From an uncultured Verrucomicrobiota bacterium (GTDB lineage Bacteria > Verrucomicrobiota > Kiritimatiellia > RFP12 > UBA3636): a stretch of DNA of 50,855 nucleotides. Positions 31,984 to 41,280 of this stretch are shown in pieces. The position numbers and the translations under genes are program-made. Numbering within the stretch: position 1 is the stretch's first letter; each line of letters starts with the position of its first letter. The notes under the pieces were generated by a model. That model saw nothing but the letters and a program-made list of their open reading frames with translations, was not told the origin of the DNA and did no database searches. The DNA lies in NCBI GenBank assembly GCA_946624575.1, contig CAMOSH010000006.1:1-50855 (forward strand), read 5' to 3'.

Positions 31984-34533
31984 ATGCCGAACTTCACATC
32001 GTTCAACGTCTCGCCCAAAGTACCGGAAAACCTTTCGTTTCTGGAAACGCTCGCCAACAACGCCTGGTGGTGCTGGAACGTCGACGCGGCGGCGCTTTTC
32101 CGCCGCGTGAACCCGTCGCTTTTCCGCGAACTGGAATTCAATCCGGTCAGATTGCTCGCGCATGTCGGGCAGGAACGCCTCGAAGAGCTTTCCGCAGACG
32201 CGTCGTTCCTCGCGCATCTTGAATCCGTGCGCGCGCAATTCGAGAAGGAAGTCCTCACTTCCAGGCACTGGGCGGTGCCCGGCGAAACCCATCGCCGCGT
32301 CATAGCCTATTTCTCGATGGAATTCGGTCTGCACGAAAGCGTACACATCTATTCCGGCGGTCTGGGCATTCTCGCAGGAGACCATCTCAAGAGCGCTTCC
32401 GACCTTGATCTGCCGCTCGTGGGCATCGGACTGTTCTACCGCGAAGGATATTTCGAGCAGACGATCGACGCCAACGGCTGGCAGGTGGAAGGATATCCCG
32501 AAAACGACGTGCACCGCCTGCCGGTGACGCGCTGCCTTGACGCGTCGGGGCGGCCGCTGCTGCTCGAAGTGCCGCTCGCCGAGGGGGCGCTTCGCTTCAC
32601 GGCCTGGAAGCTCGACGTCGGGCGCATTCCACTGATCCTGCTCGACTCGAACATTCCCGAAAACCCCGCCGAGCTGCGCGGCGTGACCGGCCAGCTCTAC
32701 GGCGGCGACAAGCTCAACAGACTGCGGCAGGAGGTTCTGCTCGGCGTCGGCGGACTGCGCGCCGTTGAGGCGCTTGGATTCGAAGTCGCCTGCTCGCACA
32801 TGAACGAGGGCCACGCCGCGTTCCTCGGACCGGAGCGCATCGCCAAGACGATGGCGCGCAACGGCCTGACGTACGACGAGGCGAAGGCGTTCGTGCGCCG
32901 CACGTCGGTCTTCACGACGCACACCCCGGTCCCGGCCGGCAACGAGACGTTCCCGCTCTCGCTGCTCTGGCCGCAGCTTGAGGCGTTCGAGCGCGAAGGC
33001 GGACTCCCGGCCGAAACCGTCAAGAACCTCGGCCGCGCCCCGGGCGACAAAAGCGACGAGCTTTCGATGACGATCCTCGGGCTCGGCTGCTCGCTCTTCA
33101 ACAACGGAGTCGCGAAGCTCCACGGCGTCGTCGAGCGCGACATGTGGCACCATCTCTGGCCCGACTTCCCGACCGACGAAGTGCCGATTGGCCACGTCAC
33201 CAACGGCATCCACGTGCCGACCTGGATCAGCACAGACAACGTAAACCTCTACGCCACCGTGCTCGGCCCGGACTGGGAGAAGGCCCCAATTTCGGCGGCG
33301 CAGGCGTCGCGCATCGACCACATCGCCGACGAGGAGATCTGGCGCGTCCACGAAAGCGCGCGTGCCCACCTCGTGCGCTCGGCGCGCGAGATACTCGAGC
33401 GCAACGCGCGGCGGCGGCACGCGCCGCCTGCCGAAGTCGAGGCCTGCCGCAACGTGCTGGACAAGGACGCCCTGACGATCGGATTCGCGCGGCGCTTCGC
33501 CACCTACAAGCGCGCGACGCTGCTTCTCTCCGACCCGGCCCGCCTGAAGCGGCTGCTCACGGATCCCGCTCACCCGGTGCAGATCGTGTTCGCCGGCAAG
33601 GCGCACCCCGCCGACAACGGCGGCAAGCAGCTCATCCAGCGCATCGTGGAGTTCTCCCGCGACCCCGAGGTCAAGGGCCGCATCGTGTTCCTCGAAAACT
33701 ACAACATCCACATCGCAAGGCGCATGGTGCGCGGCGTCGACGTCTGGCTCAACACGCCGCGCCGCCCGATGGAGGCAAGCGGCACTTCCGGCATGAAGGC
33801 CTGCGTGAACGGCGCGATCCACGTGTCGACGCTCGACGGCTGGTGGCCCGAAGGCTACGACCCCAAGTGCGGCTGGCAGATCGGCGACGGGCAGGAGTTC
33901 AGCGACGAGGGACTCCAGAACGCCAACGACGCGCAGTCGCTCTACAACCTGCTGGAAAGCGAAATCGTGCCCGCGTTCTACGACCGCCCGCACGGCGAAC
34001 TTCCCCTGCGCTGGATCGGGATGATGAAGGAGTCGATCAAGATGTCGATCGCCAACTTCTCGTCCTCCCGCATGGTATCGGACTACTTCGCTGGATCCTA
34101 CTCCCCCGCCCTCGCCAACTACGACAGGCTTTCCGGGGACGGGTTCCAGTCGATTCGAGCCGACATTGCGCGCCGCAACGACCTCTTCGCGAAATGGGAT
34201 TCCGTGCGCGTCGAGGCGGTCGAGGCGGACCGCGATCTCGGGCGCAACGTCGTCGGCGACTCGTTCGAGGTCTCCGCCAAGGTGCGCCTTGAAGGAGTAG
34301 ATCCGGCCGACGTTCGCGTCGAGCTCTACCTGGGCCGTCCGGACGCGCAGGGCCACGTCAGCGGAGGGGTTGCGCTTCCGATGGAGCAGGCCAAGCGGCT
34401 GTCGCAGTCGCTGTACCTCTTCAAGCGCACGGTCGAATGCGCCAGCACCGGGGCTTTCGCCTTCACGGCGCGTGTCGTCCCTGCGTCCGACCCGTGGCGC
34501 ACATCGATGCCCGGCTACGTGCGCTGGGCCTGA
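31984..34533 (+). CDS. glgP: Alpha-glucan phosphorylase (GT35, TIGR02094-type)
   Basis: This 849-residue PLP enzyme cleaves alpha-1,4-glucans with phosphate to glucose-1-phosphate. It has the N-terminal region of Thermotoga/maltodextrin-type phosphorylases (LANNAWWCWN), the AYFSMEFGLHE and SGGLGILAGDHLKSASDL segments, FTTHTPVPAGN, RFATYKRA, and the PLP-site segment EASGTSGMKACVNGAIHVS with the Schiff-base lysine in SGMKA. An extra C-terminal beta domain follows residue 740. No Shine-Dalgarno is seen. A HAD phosphatase gene starts 12 bp later. Together with the glycogen-binding protein at 16 kb this suggests storage-glucan turnover. Confidence 0.95.
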   Translation: MPNFTSFNVSPKVPENLSFLETLANNAWWCWNVDAAALFRRVNPSLFRELEFNPVRLLAHVGQERLEELSADASFLAHLESVRAQFEKEVLTSRHWAVPGETHRRVIAYFSMEFGLHESVHIYSGGLGILAGDHLKSASDLDLPLVGIGLFYREGYFEQTIDANGWQVEGYPENDVHRLPVTRCLDASGRPLLLEVPLAEGALRFTAWKLDVGRIPLILLDSNIPENPAELRGVTGQLYGGDKLNRLRQEVLLGVGGLRAVEALGFEVACSHMNEGHAAFLGPERIAKTMARNGLTYDEAKAFVRRTSVFTTHTPVPAGNETFPLSLLWPQLEAFEREGGLPAETVKNLGRAPGDKSDELSMTILGLGCSLFNNGVAKLHGVVERDMWHHLWPDFPTDEVPIGHVTNGIHVPTWISTDNVNLYATVLGPDWEKAPISAAQASRIDHIADEEIWRVHESARAHLVRSAREILERNARRRHAPPAEVEACRNVLDKDALTIGFARRFATYKRATLLLSDPARLKRLLTDPAHPVQIVFAGKAHPADNGGKQLIQRIVEFSRDPEVKGRIVFLENYNIHIARRMVRGVDVWLNTPRRPMEASGTSGMKACVNGAIHVSTLDGWWPEGYDPKCGWQIGDGQEFSDEGLQNANDAQSLYNLLESEIVPAFYDRPHGELPLRWIGMMKESIKMSIANFSSSRMVSDYFAGSYSPALANYDRLSGDGFQSIRADIARRNDLFAKWDSVRVEAVEADRDLGRNVVGDSFEVSAKVRLEGVDPADVRVELYLGRPDAQGHVSGGVALPMEQAKRLSQSLYLFKRTVECASTGAFAFTARVVPASDPWRTSMPGYVRWA

Positions 34534-34545
34534 GGACTTTCGCAC

Positions 34546-35241
34546 ATGGACGCGCCGCGCCACGTCCTACTGGACTTCAACGGAACGCTTCAGGACGACG
34601 TGGAGGCGGCGGTCGCGGGGACGAACGCGATCCTGCGAGACCAGGGCTCACCGGAAATCACCGTCGAGCGCTACCGCGACGTGTTTTCGTTCCCCGCGCG
34701 CGGCTGCTACGAGGCGCTCGGCATCGCCGTGACGGAAAAGAACTGGCCCGCTCTCTGCGACCGGTTCTTTTCCGTGTTTGCGGCGCATCCATCGATTCGG
34801 CTCGTACCCGGAGCCACGACAGCGCTCGCGACGCTTCGCGCGGGCGGTATCGGCCTCTCGATCGTCTCGGCGTCGGAAGGTGCCGAATTGGAACGCGCGC
34901 TGGCCAGGCACGGGGTGCGCGGATTCTTCGAATGCGTCAGCGGGCAGCAGGGCACGTTCGCCGGATCAAAGGTGGAACGCGCGCTTGAGCTTTTCCGCTC
35001 GCTTGGAGTCTCGCCTTCCGACGCAGTCATGGTTGGCGACACGGGGCACGATCTTGAAGTCGCGCGCGAAATCGGATGCGGATGCGTTCTGGTGGAAACT
35101 GGCTACGAATCGAGGAGCAGGCTGCTCGCGCGCGGAGTGCCCGTGATTCCGTCCATCGCCGCTCTGCCGGCGCTTTTCGGACTCGGCGCTGGTGAAGACC
35201 ATTACGGCGACGACGCCCGCTCCCCGCAGGACCGTCTTTGA
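34546..35241 (+). CDS. HAD-superfamily hydrolase (phosphoglycolate phosphatase-like)
   Basis: The 231-residue protein has HAD motif I as LLDFNGTL: nucleophile Asp10 is present, but the usual second Asp is Asn12. Motif II is ISIVSAS-like (LSIVSAS), the motif III lysine lies in FAGSKVERAL, and motif IV is VMVGDTGHDLEVAR. The cap is helical, as in Gph/beta-phosphoglucomutase relatives. GAGGA precedes the ATG. It follows glgP by 12 bp, so a sugar-phosphate substrate is plausible. Asn in place of the general acid/base could slow turnover or shift it to another reaction, though such variants do occur in the superfamily. Confidence 0.85.
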   Translation: MDAPRHVLLDFNGTLQDDVEAAVAGTNAILRDQGSPEITVERYRDVFSFPARGCYEALGIAVTEKNWPALCDRFFSVFAAHPSIRLVPGATTALATLRAGGIGLSIVSASEGAELERALARHGVRGFFECVSGQQGTFAGSKVERALELFRSLGVSPSDAVMVGDTGHDLEVAREIGCGCVLVETGYESRSRLLARGVPVIPSIAALPALFGLGAGEDHYGDDARSPQDRL

Positions 35242-35260
35242 AACGAAAGGAAACCGCCAG

Positions 35261-36226
35261 ATGAAACCCAGAATCGGCCGCTGCCCGGCGACGGTGGCGC
35301 TGCTTGCCGCCGCCGCGTCCTTCGCCCTGACGTTCCGGGCCTCTGCGCGACAGTTCAGATTCGTGCAAATCTCCGACACGCATCAGGGCCGCGCCATCCA
35401 CCAGTACCGCTACCGCGAGGCCATCCGCCAGATCAACGCGCTGCCGTTCGAGGTCGATTGCGTGATCCACACCGGGGACATCGTGTCAAACGGAGTGAAA
35501 AGTCCGGACGTGGCAGGCGCCGCGTCGAACTTCCTCGCGTCGATCAATGCGCCCAAGGTGGTCTGCCCCGGAAACCACGACATCCTTTTCCAGTACTCCG
35601 ACCCGACGAACCGCTTTCTGAGAACGGCGGAGGCGTACCAAAGGCATTTCGGACCGCTGGCGCAGTCGCACGAGACGTCAAACGCGGTCTACATCGCAAT
35701 ATGCACCGAAACCCTGCGGCGCAACGCGGCTCCGGAAATCCCGGGCTTCGATCCGCTCGACTGGCTCGAAAGGCGCCTCGCTGCCACGCCTCCGGAAAAA
35801 CCGGTCTTCGTGTGCACCCACGTACCCGACTGCGACGACTACAGCGACGGCAAGTTCACCCCCGGATGGGAGAACGCCGACGGACTCGCCGCGTGGCGCG
35901 CCGTCCTGGCCCGCCACCCTAACGTCAAGGCGGTGCTTGCGGGGCATTTCCACCGCAACGCATACGCCGAACACGCAGACGGCGGCCCGCCGACCGTCGT
36001 GGCGTCGTGCTTCGCGTCGTTCTGGCAGCGGCAGGCCTCGTACAGGATATTCACCGTGACGGACGGGCGGCTGTCCTGGCAGGACGTCTACATCCTGGAC
36101 CCGCCACCGGACGCGCATGTGTCCGGCGACGGAACCATCGTGGCGGACTCGGCGCTCGACGTCCCGCCGCCTGCGGCGCCGGTAGACACCGCCGATCTGG
36201 TATCCCAGCCGCAGCAGCGCGAATGA
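35261..36226 (+). CDS. Exported calcineurin-like metallophosphoesterase
   Basis: The 321-residue protein has a signal peptide (residues 1-29, ending RASA), then the metallophosphoesterase ligands in order: Asp39 and His41 (ISDTHQG), Asp73 (HTGDIVS), Asn105-His106 (GNHD), VCTHVPD, and GHFHRNAYAEH. This makes a di-metal phosphatase of the Icc/purple-acid-like class that acts outside the cytoplasm. AAAGG lies 10 nt before the ATG at 35261; an earlier start in the same frame overlaps the HAD gene and lacks a signal peptide. Its stop overlaps the next start (ATGA). The phosphodiester or nucleotide substrate is unknown. Confidence 0.87.
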   Translation: MKPRIGRCPATVALLAAAASFALTFRASARQFRFVQISDTHQGRAIHQYRYREAIRQINALPFEVDCVIHTGDIVSNGVKSPDVAGAASNFLASINAPKVVCPGNHDILFQYSDPTNRFLRTAEAYQRHFGPLAQSHETSNAVYIAICTETLRRNAAPEIPGFDPLDWLERRLAATPPEKPVFVCTHVPDCDDYSDGKFTPGWENADGLAAWRAVLARHPNVKAVLAGHFHRNAYAEHADGGPPTVVASCFASFWQRQASYRIFTVTDGRLSWQDVYILDPPPDAHVSGDGTIVADSALDVPPPAAPVDTADLVSQPQQRE

Positions 36227-37143
36227 GAACGCTGGCGCGAATCCCGAGGTACATGGGCGCCTGGCTATGGGCGGCGGCGGCGATTGTCTGCTGGGGCGTC
36301 ATGTTTCCCGTGGGCGACCTGCTAATGAAACACGGGAGCATGGCACCCTCGTCCGTGGGCATGGCGCGCTACCTGCTTGCCGCCCCGCTGCTTTTCGGAG
36401 CGGGATTCGCGACTCTCGGGCGCAAGGCCATGGTTCCGCGCGGAGCTGGCGACACCGCGAAGCTGGCGCTGCTCGGCCTCGTCGGTTCCGCGGCGATGGC
36501 CCAGCTTCTTTTCGTGGCGCAGGAAAGCGTCCCGTCCGTAAACGCGTCACTTCTTGAATCGTACGTGCCGATGCAGGTACTCGTCCTGACGATGCTCGGC
36601 GGCTCGAACACCACTTGGAGACACGTGTGTTGCGTCGCGGTTGGTTTTGTGGGCAGCCTGCTCGTCCTGAAGGCGCTCGACGGCACCGGGCTGCGACTGG
36701 GAGCGCTGTCGCGCGGCGACCTGCTGGTGTTTCTGTCCGGACTGTGCTGGGCCGTCTACACGGTCTGCGGGCGCCCCCTGGCGCGGCGGCTCGGCGGGCT
36801 GCCTTTCACGGCATGGACCGTGTTTTTCGGCGGGCTCTGGCTTCTTGCGTGGCACGCGGCAACCAGCATGTGCCCGACGCCGCCGCAAACCCGGCTAGAA
36901 TGGGGCTGCATCGCATTCCTGGCCGCGTTCCCGACCGCCATCGCGTTTCTTGGATGGAACGAAGCGCAGAAAGGAGTACCCCTTTCGCACCTGAGCTTTC
37001 TCGAATACTTTCCGACACTTGTCGCCGCCGCGACGGGCGCCGCGTTCTTCGGCGAACGCATCACCGCGTTGCAGTGGCTGGGAATAGCGACCGTGTTGTT
37101 GTCGGCCCGGCTAGTCCCGAAGGAGACCGCCGCCCAACCGTAG
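36223..37143 (+). CDS. DMT-superfamily (EamA) transporter
   Basis: The 306-residue protein has ten hydrophobic helices in two EamA repeats. Helix 1 reads AAAAIVCWGVMFPVGDLL; the end of the second repeat reads HLSFLEYFPTLVAAATGAAFFGERI, the signature of the family. The start is set by ATGA overlap with the phosphoesterase stop. Its 3' end overlaps the convergent UAP1-type gene by 33 bp. The substrate is unknown. It shares only family-level similarity with the transporter at 2766-3701. Confidence 0.88.
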   Translation: MRTLARIPRYMGAWLWAAAAIVCWGVMFPVGDLLMKHGSMAPSSVGMARYLLAAPLLFGAGFATLGRKAMVPRGAGDTAKLALLGLVGSAAMAQLLFVAQESVPSVNASLLESYVPMQVLVLTMLGGSNTTWRHVCCVAVGFVGSLLVLKALDGTGLRLGALSRGDLLVFLSGLCWAVYTVCGRPLARRLGGLPFTAWTVFFGGLWLLAWHAATSMCPTPPQTRLEWGCIAFLAAFPTAIAFLGWNEAQKGVPLSHLSFLEYFPTLVAAATGAAFFGERITALQWLGIATVLLSARLVPKETAAQP

Positions 37144-38568
37144 CGGTCCGCCCTCCCATTCGCGCAGGGCGAAACCGGCGCCACCGGACAAACGCGAATG
37201 CGCTTCGGCGAGGGCCTCGGGCGAATCCGCAAACACCGGGTCGATCTCGACAGGCCCCAGGCACGCGCCGCCAAACGGGGCGTGCGCGAGCCAGTCGCTC
37301 CACCAGGGATCGTCGCGAAGCCACCGCTCCCACTTGAACGAAAGATCCCGCCTTGCGCTGTCGGGCGACTTGTCGCCTTTCGCGTTCTTCACGGGAGAGA
37401 ATTCCTGTTTGCGGTCGAACTCCAGACAACGGACGCGCTTAACCAGCGGCAGCGCGTCGAATACGAATTTCTCGAACTTGTAGGCATTGGGGGAATCTGG
37501 CTTCACGGTCGCGCCGTCGGGTCCCGCGAAGGGGACCTTCTTGTGCGCCAGATGGAAAGGCAGTCCCGCGCCCGCAGCGCGCTCAAGAAACGCGACCGAC
37601 AACATGTGAATCGCCGGGGCGCCCCAGCGGAAGCGCAATGTTCCGTCCGGAGCCAGTCCCGTGCGCATTTGCACCGGCTGCTCGGTGTATTCGAAGAACT
37701 CGACGCGCCCGTCGCGCATGGCGGGCATCCCGATTTTCTCCTCGGCGCCGGCCCGCTCGCACACCTTCATCGTCCAATCCGCGCCGGTTTCAAGGTGATG
37801 CCCGACGAACGCGGGATCGGCCACGTCAAGCATCGGATTGTCAACCTGGAAGTAGTAGAGCATTTCCACGCCGCGGCGGCGCATGTCGGCGAACGCGCCG
37901 GACTTTTCCAACGCGGAAAGCACCCCGCCGTGACCGTCCGGCGAAAGGAATACGCGGCCAGGCGCCTCCAGGATCATGCGCCCCTGCGGATCAAGCGCCG
38001 GACTGGAGCCCTGCATGAAGAAAAACACGTCTTCCGGCGCGAGTCCGAAATAACACTCCCGCTTGAAAAAACGCCGCGTCTCCGCGTCGTTTCCGGCGCT
38101 CGTCATCACATACAGCGGCACGGGACGGCCGTACTTGCGCTTGCGGGCGAGCAGCTTGCGCGCATGGAAGTAGAAAAGCGAGAAGTCGGAAACGGGGCCG
38201 ATGGGGCAGCAGCCCTTCGGACCGTCAAAGCCGAGGCGCGTCCCCTGCCCTCCCGCGACAAGCAGCGCCCCCACAGCGCCGACGCGCAGCGCTTCCTCGC
38301 CACGACGCACGGCGGCCGCTCGCCCGGCCGCGTCCAGCGTCGTCACGGCAACTGGCTCTAGCGCCGTTGCCGAGACATCCTGGACGGCGGCCGCGACCCG
38401 ATCGCCGGCCGGGAGCATCGCCTTGAGCGCGTCCACATGGTCGAAGTCGATTTCCGCGAGCTGGTCCAGAAGGGCCTGGCGCGCCGAATCGTCGAGCATG
38501 TCGTAAAAGCCGAGAAGATGTTCCTGGCCATGGGCAGCAAGAAGGGATTTTGCGGCGTCGAGGTTCAT
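37111..38568 (-). CDS. UDP-N-acetylhexosamine pyrophosphorylase, eukaryotic UAP1 type
   Basis: The 485-residue protein makes UDP-HexNAc from UTP and HexNAc-1-P. It follows eukaryotic UAP1 motif by motif: LLVAGGQGTRLGF with PKGCCPIG, LSPDGHGGVLSAL, YYFQVDNPMLDVADPAFVG, AHKKVPF, KPDSPNAYKFEKFVFD, and EFSPVKNA with DSARRDL. These fit UAP1 better than UGP-type glucose enzymes. Bacteria normally use the N-terminal half of GlmU; here the glm operon carries only a GlmU-C-like protein, so this gene could supply the missing uridylyltransferase. The start at 38568 overlaps the GT90 stop as ATGA. Its 3' end overlaps the convergent transporter by 33 bp. HexNAc specificity (GlcNAc or GalNAc) is not proven. 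Confidence 0.85.
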   Translation of the reverse strand: MNLDAAKSLLAAHGQEHLLGFYDMLDDSARQALLDQLAEIDFDHVDALKAMLPAGDRVAAAVQDVSATALEPVAVTTLDAAGRAAAVRRGEEALRVGAVGALLVAGGQGTRLGFDGPKGCCPIGPVSDFSLFYFHARKLLARKRKYGRPVPLYVMTSAGNDAETRRFFKRECYFGLAPEDVFFFMQGSSPALDPQGRMILEAPGRVFLSPDGHGGVLSALEKSGAFADMRRRGVEMLYYFQVDNPMLDVADPAFVGHHLETGADWTMKVCERAGAEEKIGMPAMRDGRVEFFEYTEQPVQMRTGLAPDGTLRFRWGAPAIHMLSVAFLERAAGAGLPFHLAHKKVPFAGPDGATVKPDSPNAYKFEKFVFDALPLVKRVRCLEFDRKQEFSPVKNAKGDKSPDSARRDLSFKWERWLRDDPWWSDWLAHAPFGGACLGPVEIDPVFADSPEALAEAHSRLSGGAGFALREWEGGPLRLGGGLLRD

Positions 38569-39599
38569 TGGCGTTGGCTTGTTCGAATGGAGGCGTCGCC
38601 GGTGCGCTGCCCGGTGGCGCGGAAATAGCGGTCTAGCACCCGCAGAGAAACGAGCGCCTCGCGCCCGGGATCGCGAAAGCGCATCGTCCAGGCATTCGCG
38701 GCGGCGCGCAGGCGGGCGCGCTCCTCGGGATGCGCCTCCAGCCGCGCCACCACCTGCGCCACGTCGGAGCCGTCGGGAGCGATTTCGGCATAGTGCACCC
38801 ATGGCCGCAGAAGCCCCTCCTGGAACCAGGTCTCGTATTTCGGACGCGGCATCAGGGCGATGGAGCCGGACGAAAGTATCCACTTCAGGTTAGAGGCGAC
38901 ATCGTTGCCTTCGAGCGACAGGATGTACCGGAACTTGAGCTGCTCGTCGATCGAAAGCTTCGGGGTGGCCCATTCGGGGCGCGCCGGGCGCGAGGACGTG
39001 TCGCCCAAGTCGAGGCCGGCGCGGCCGAAATTCCTCGCGAAAAACGCCTCGCGAAGGGGCTTGCCGCGCACCTTGCCGCGAAAGACGGCGCAGGGGATCT
39101 TTTCCGCGTCCGGCCTCGCGTCGCGCACGAACGTAAAATGCCGCACCTTGTTGAGATTGAGCAGGACGGAATTGGCGTTGGCGCTGGCCGCGCCCTCGTC
39201 GGCCGCAACGGGGCGAGACTTGACGATCGTGGGAAAGTCCGGGACGTGGGTGATGTCGCCGGGCAGGTGCAGCCAGCGCAACCATGTCGGGAACCAGCGC
39301 AGCCACTCGCGCGTGTCGAAGTAGTAGACCTGCCCCTTCCACGGAAGGCGCTGATCGCGCAACTGCGGCGCATCCGGCGGCAGAGGTGCTGCCGGATGCG
39401 CGCCGTCCGCCGGATCGAGTCGGCAGCAGTACGCTGCGCGCCCCTCGATTTCGGCGGCGTCCGGACGCGACGCGATCGAGGCGAGCACCGCTTCAAGACG
39501 CCGCCTGTAGAAGACGCGCGGGACGAGCATTGACAGGCCCGCCCGCGCAAAATACAGCGCTTTGGGATTCTTACCCGATCTCGCCCAATAGGGAAGCAT
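38565..39599 (-). CDS. GT90-family glycosyltransferase (CAP10/LpsA-like)
   Basis: The 344-residue protein ends with the GT90 core: LKFRYILSLEGNDVASNLKW, SGSIALMPRPKYETWFQEGL, and PWVHYAEIAPDGSD. These match CAP10 xylosyltransferases and bacterial LPS-modifying LpsA-like proteins. It probably adds a sugar to a surface glycan using a UDP-sugar. The ATG at 39599 has GGAG 8 nt upstream and was chosen over a TTG at 39644, whose extension crosses a T8 run. It lies between an SSS symporter and the UAP1-type gene and overlaps the latter, so donor synthesis and transfer may be linked. Confidence 0.82.
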   Translation of the reverse strand: MLPYWARSGKNPKALYFARAGLSMLVPRVFYRRRLEAVLASIASRPDAAEIEGRAAYCCRLDPADGAHPAAPLPPDAPQLRDQRLPWKGQVYYFDTREWLRWFPTWLRWLHLPGDITHVPDFPTIVKSRPVAADEGAASANANSVLLNLNKVRHFTFVRDARPDAEKIPCAVFRGKVRGKPLREAFFARNFGRAGLDLGDTSSRPARPEWATPKLSIDEQLKFRYILSLEGNDVASNLKWILSSGSIALMPRPKYETWFQEGLLRPWVHYAEIAPDGSDVAQVVARLEAHPEERARLRAAANAWTMRFRDPGREALVSLRVLDRYFRATGQRTGDASIRTSQRQ

Positions 39600-39651
39600 C
39601 GTCGCGTCTCCGAAAAAAAAGTGATGAACTACATCGCTCGGCAACCGGGCG

Positions 39652-41280
39652 CTACGCTTCCGGGACCGCGCGCCGCCCGTCGTCGCCTTCCGGGGCGACG
39701 CCGAGCGCGACGGACTGGCTGACCAGCGTCTTGCGGCCGTAGCACGCGAACGCGGATTCGACGAGCGCGGCCGGAGGACGCCGGGTGAAGAGCGAAACCG
39801 CAGGCACGATCACAAGCCCGGCCAGCATTGCGATGGAGCCGGAATGAATCGGATTGAGAACGCCAAGCCCGAGCACCACCGGCTTCCACCAGAACACGTT
39901 GGCGACGGTAAGCGACACCGCAAAAACGAAACACGCCCAGCAGGAGGCCGCAGTCACGCGCCGGGAATAGAGCGAGTACAGGAACGGAGCCAGGAACGAC
40001 CCGGCCATGGCGCCCCAGGACACGCCCATCATCTGCGCGATGAACGCGATGGGGCTGGAACTGTTGTACTGCACAAGCGCCATCGCCGCGCTTATCGCGA
40101 TGAACACGACGAGCAGTATCCGTATCCAGAGCACCTTGGCTCGGGCCGACAGCCCGCGCCGGACCACGGTCCCGTCAATGAAGTCGAGCGTGAGCGTGGA
40201 ACTGGACGTCATGACAAGGGACGAGAGCGTGGACATCGACGCCGAAAGCACAAGCACCACGACGAGCGCCATCAGCAGGCCGTCCGGGGAAATTGCCGAT
40301 TCCAGCATCTTCGGCACGACGGAATCGAATCCGCCCGCAGGGGCACCATTGGGGGCGACGCCGATTTCGGCGGAGAAAAGCCGCCCGAATCCGCCAAGGA
40401 AGTAGCAGCCGCCCGCGATGACGAAGGCGAAGAGCGTGGAGATGAGCGTTCCCTTCTTGATCGCGCCCTCGTCCTTGATCGCGTAGAACTTCTGCACCAT
40501 CTGCGGAAGTCCCCAGGTGCCAAGCGACGTGAGAACGACGACGGCCAGAAGATTCAGGGGATCAGGACCGAGGAACGACGTGAACACGCCCGGCGTCGGG
40601 CCGGCGCCCGGAACCAGCTCAGGGCCGGGCACGCGCGCAAGTCCGTCCATCGCAGCCACAAGCCCACCCTTGCGCGCCAGGACGGCCACTATGACTGACG
40701 AAATGCCGAAGAGCATCACGAGACCCTGTATGAAGTCGTTGATCGCCGTGGCCAGGTAGCCACCGGCTATCACGTAGACCGCCGTGAGGACCGCCATCAC
40801 GACGATGCACCACGAATACGAAAATCCGGGAAACGCCATGGAGAAAAGCCGCGACAGCCCGTTGTAGAGCGACGCCGTGTACGGGATCAGGAACACGAAC
40901 ACGATCGCCGACGAGGCCAATTTGAGCGACGGACTGCCGAATCGCTTTGCGAAGAAATCGGGCATCGTGGCGGAATCCAGATGCTGCGTCATGATCCTCG
41001 TGCGGCGCCCAAGCACGGCCCACGCCAAAAGCGACCCGATGATCGCGTTGCCGATGCCGGCCCAGGTCGCGCTCACGCCGTAGCGCCAGCCGAACTGCCC
41101 GGCGTATCCCACGAACACGACGGCGGAAAAATAGCTGGTCCCATACGCGAACGCGGTGAGCCACGGCCCGACGGAACGCCCGCCAAGCACGAAACCGTCC
41201 ACGCTCGCCGCCTTGCGACGACACCAGAAACCTATTGCCAGCAGAAGTGCGAAGTATGCTGCCAGAAGTGTGATTTTCAT
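39652..41280 (-). CDS. Sodium:solute symporter (SSS), probable sugar/solute uptake
   Basis: The 542-residue protein has about 13 hydrophobic helices and the SSS pattern: DGFVLGGRSVGPWLTAFAYGTSYFSAVVFVGYAG at the first sodium site region, AVYVIAGGYLATAINDFIQGLVM (the family signature in helix 5/6), and SASMSTLSSLVMTSSSTLTLDF near Na2. This is close to PutP/SGLT-like bacterial symporters. It is divergent from the polysaccharide locus, so uptake of released sugars is an attractive but unproven role. A -10-like TATGAT lies on the minus strand at 41379-41374. The start at 41280 is the only Met in front of the first helix. Confidence 0.9.
   Translation of the reverse strand: MKITLLAAYFALLLAIGFWCRRKAASVDGFVLGGRSVGPWLTAFAYGTSYFSAVVFVGYAGQFGWRYGVSATWAGIGNAIIGSLLAWAVLGRRTRIMTQHLDSATMPDFFAKRFGSPSLKLASSAIVFVFLIPYTASLYNGLSRLFSMAFPGFSYSWCIVVMAVLTAVYVIAGGYLATAINDFIQGLVMLFGISSVIVAVLARKGGLVAAMDGLARVPGPELVPGAGPTPGVFTSFLGPDPLNLLAVVVLTSLGTWGLPQMVQKFYAIKDEGAIKKGTLISTLFAFVIAGGCYFLGGFGRLFSAEIGVAPNGAPAGGFDSVVPKMLESAISPDGLLMALVVVLVLSASMSTLSSLVMTSSSTLTLDFIDGTVVRRGLSARAKVLWIRILLVVFIAISAAMALVQYNSSSPIAFIAQMMGVSWGAMAGSFLAPFLYSLYSRRVTAASCWACFVFAVSLTVANVFWWKPVVLGLGVLNPIHSGSIAMLAGLVIVPAVSLFTRRPPAALVESAFACYGRKTLVSQSVALGVAPEGDDGRRAVPEA

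Noticed and set aside
31978-34563. 861-codon open frame on the minus strand opposite glgP
   Set aside because: It lies antisense to a fully conserved phosphorylase, is rich in Arg/Val/Ala/His without domain motifs, and reflects GC-rich codon-position bias.
39600-39644. TTG start for the GT90 gene
   Set aside because: The extension crosses a homopolymer run and has no ribosome binding site, whereas the ATG at 39599 has GGAG at good spacing.
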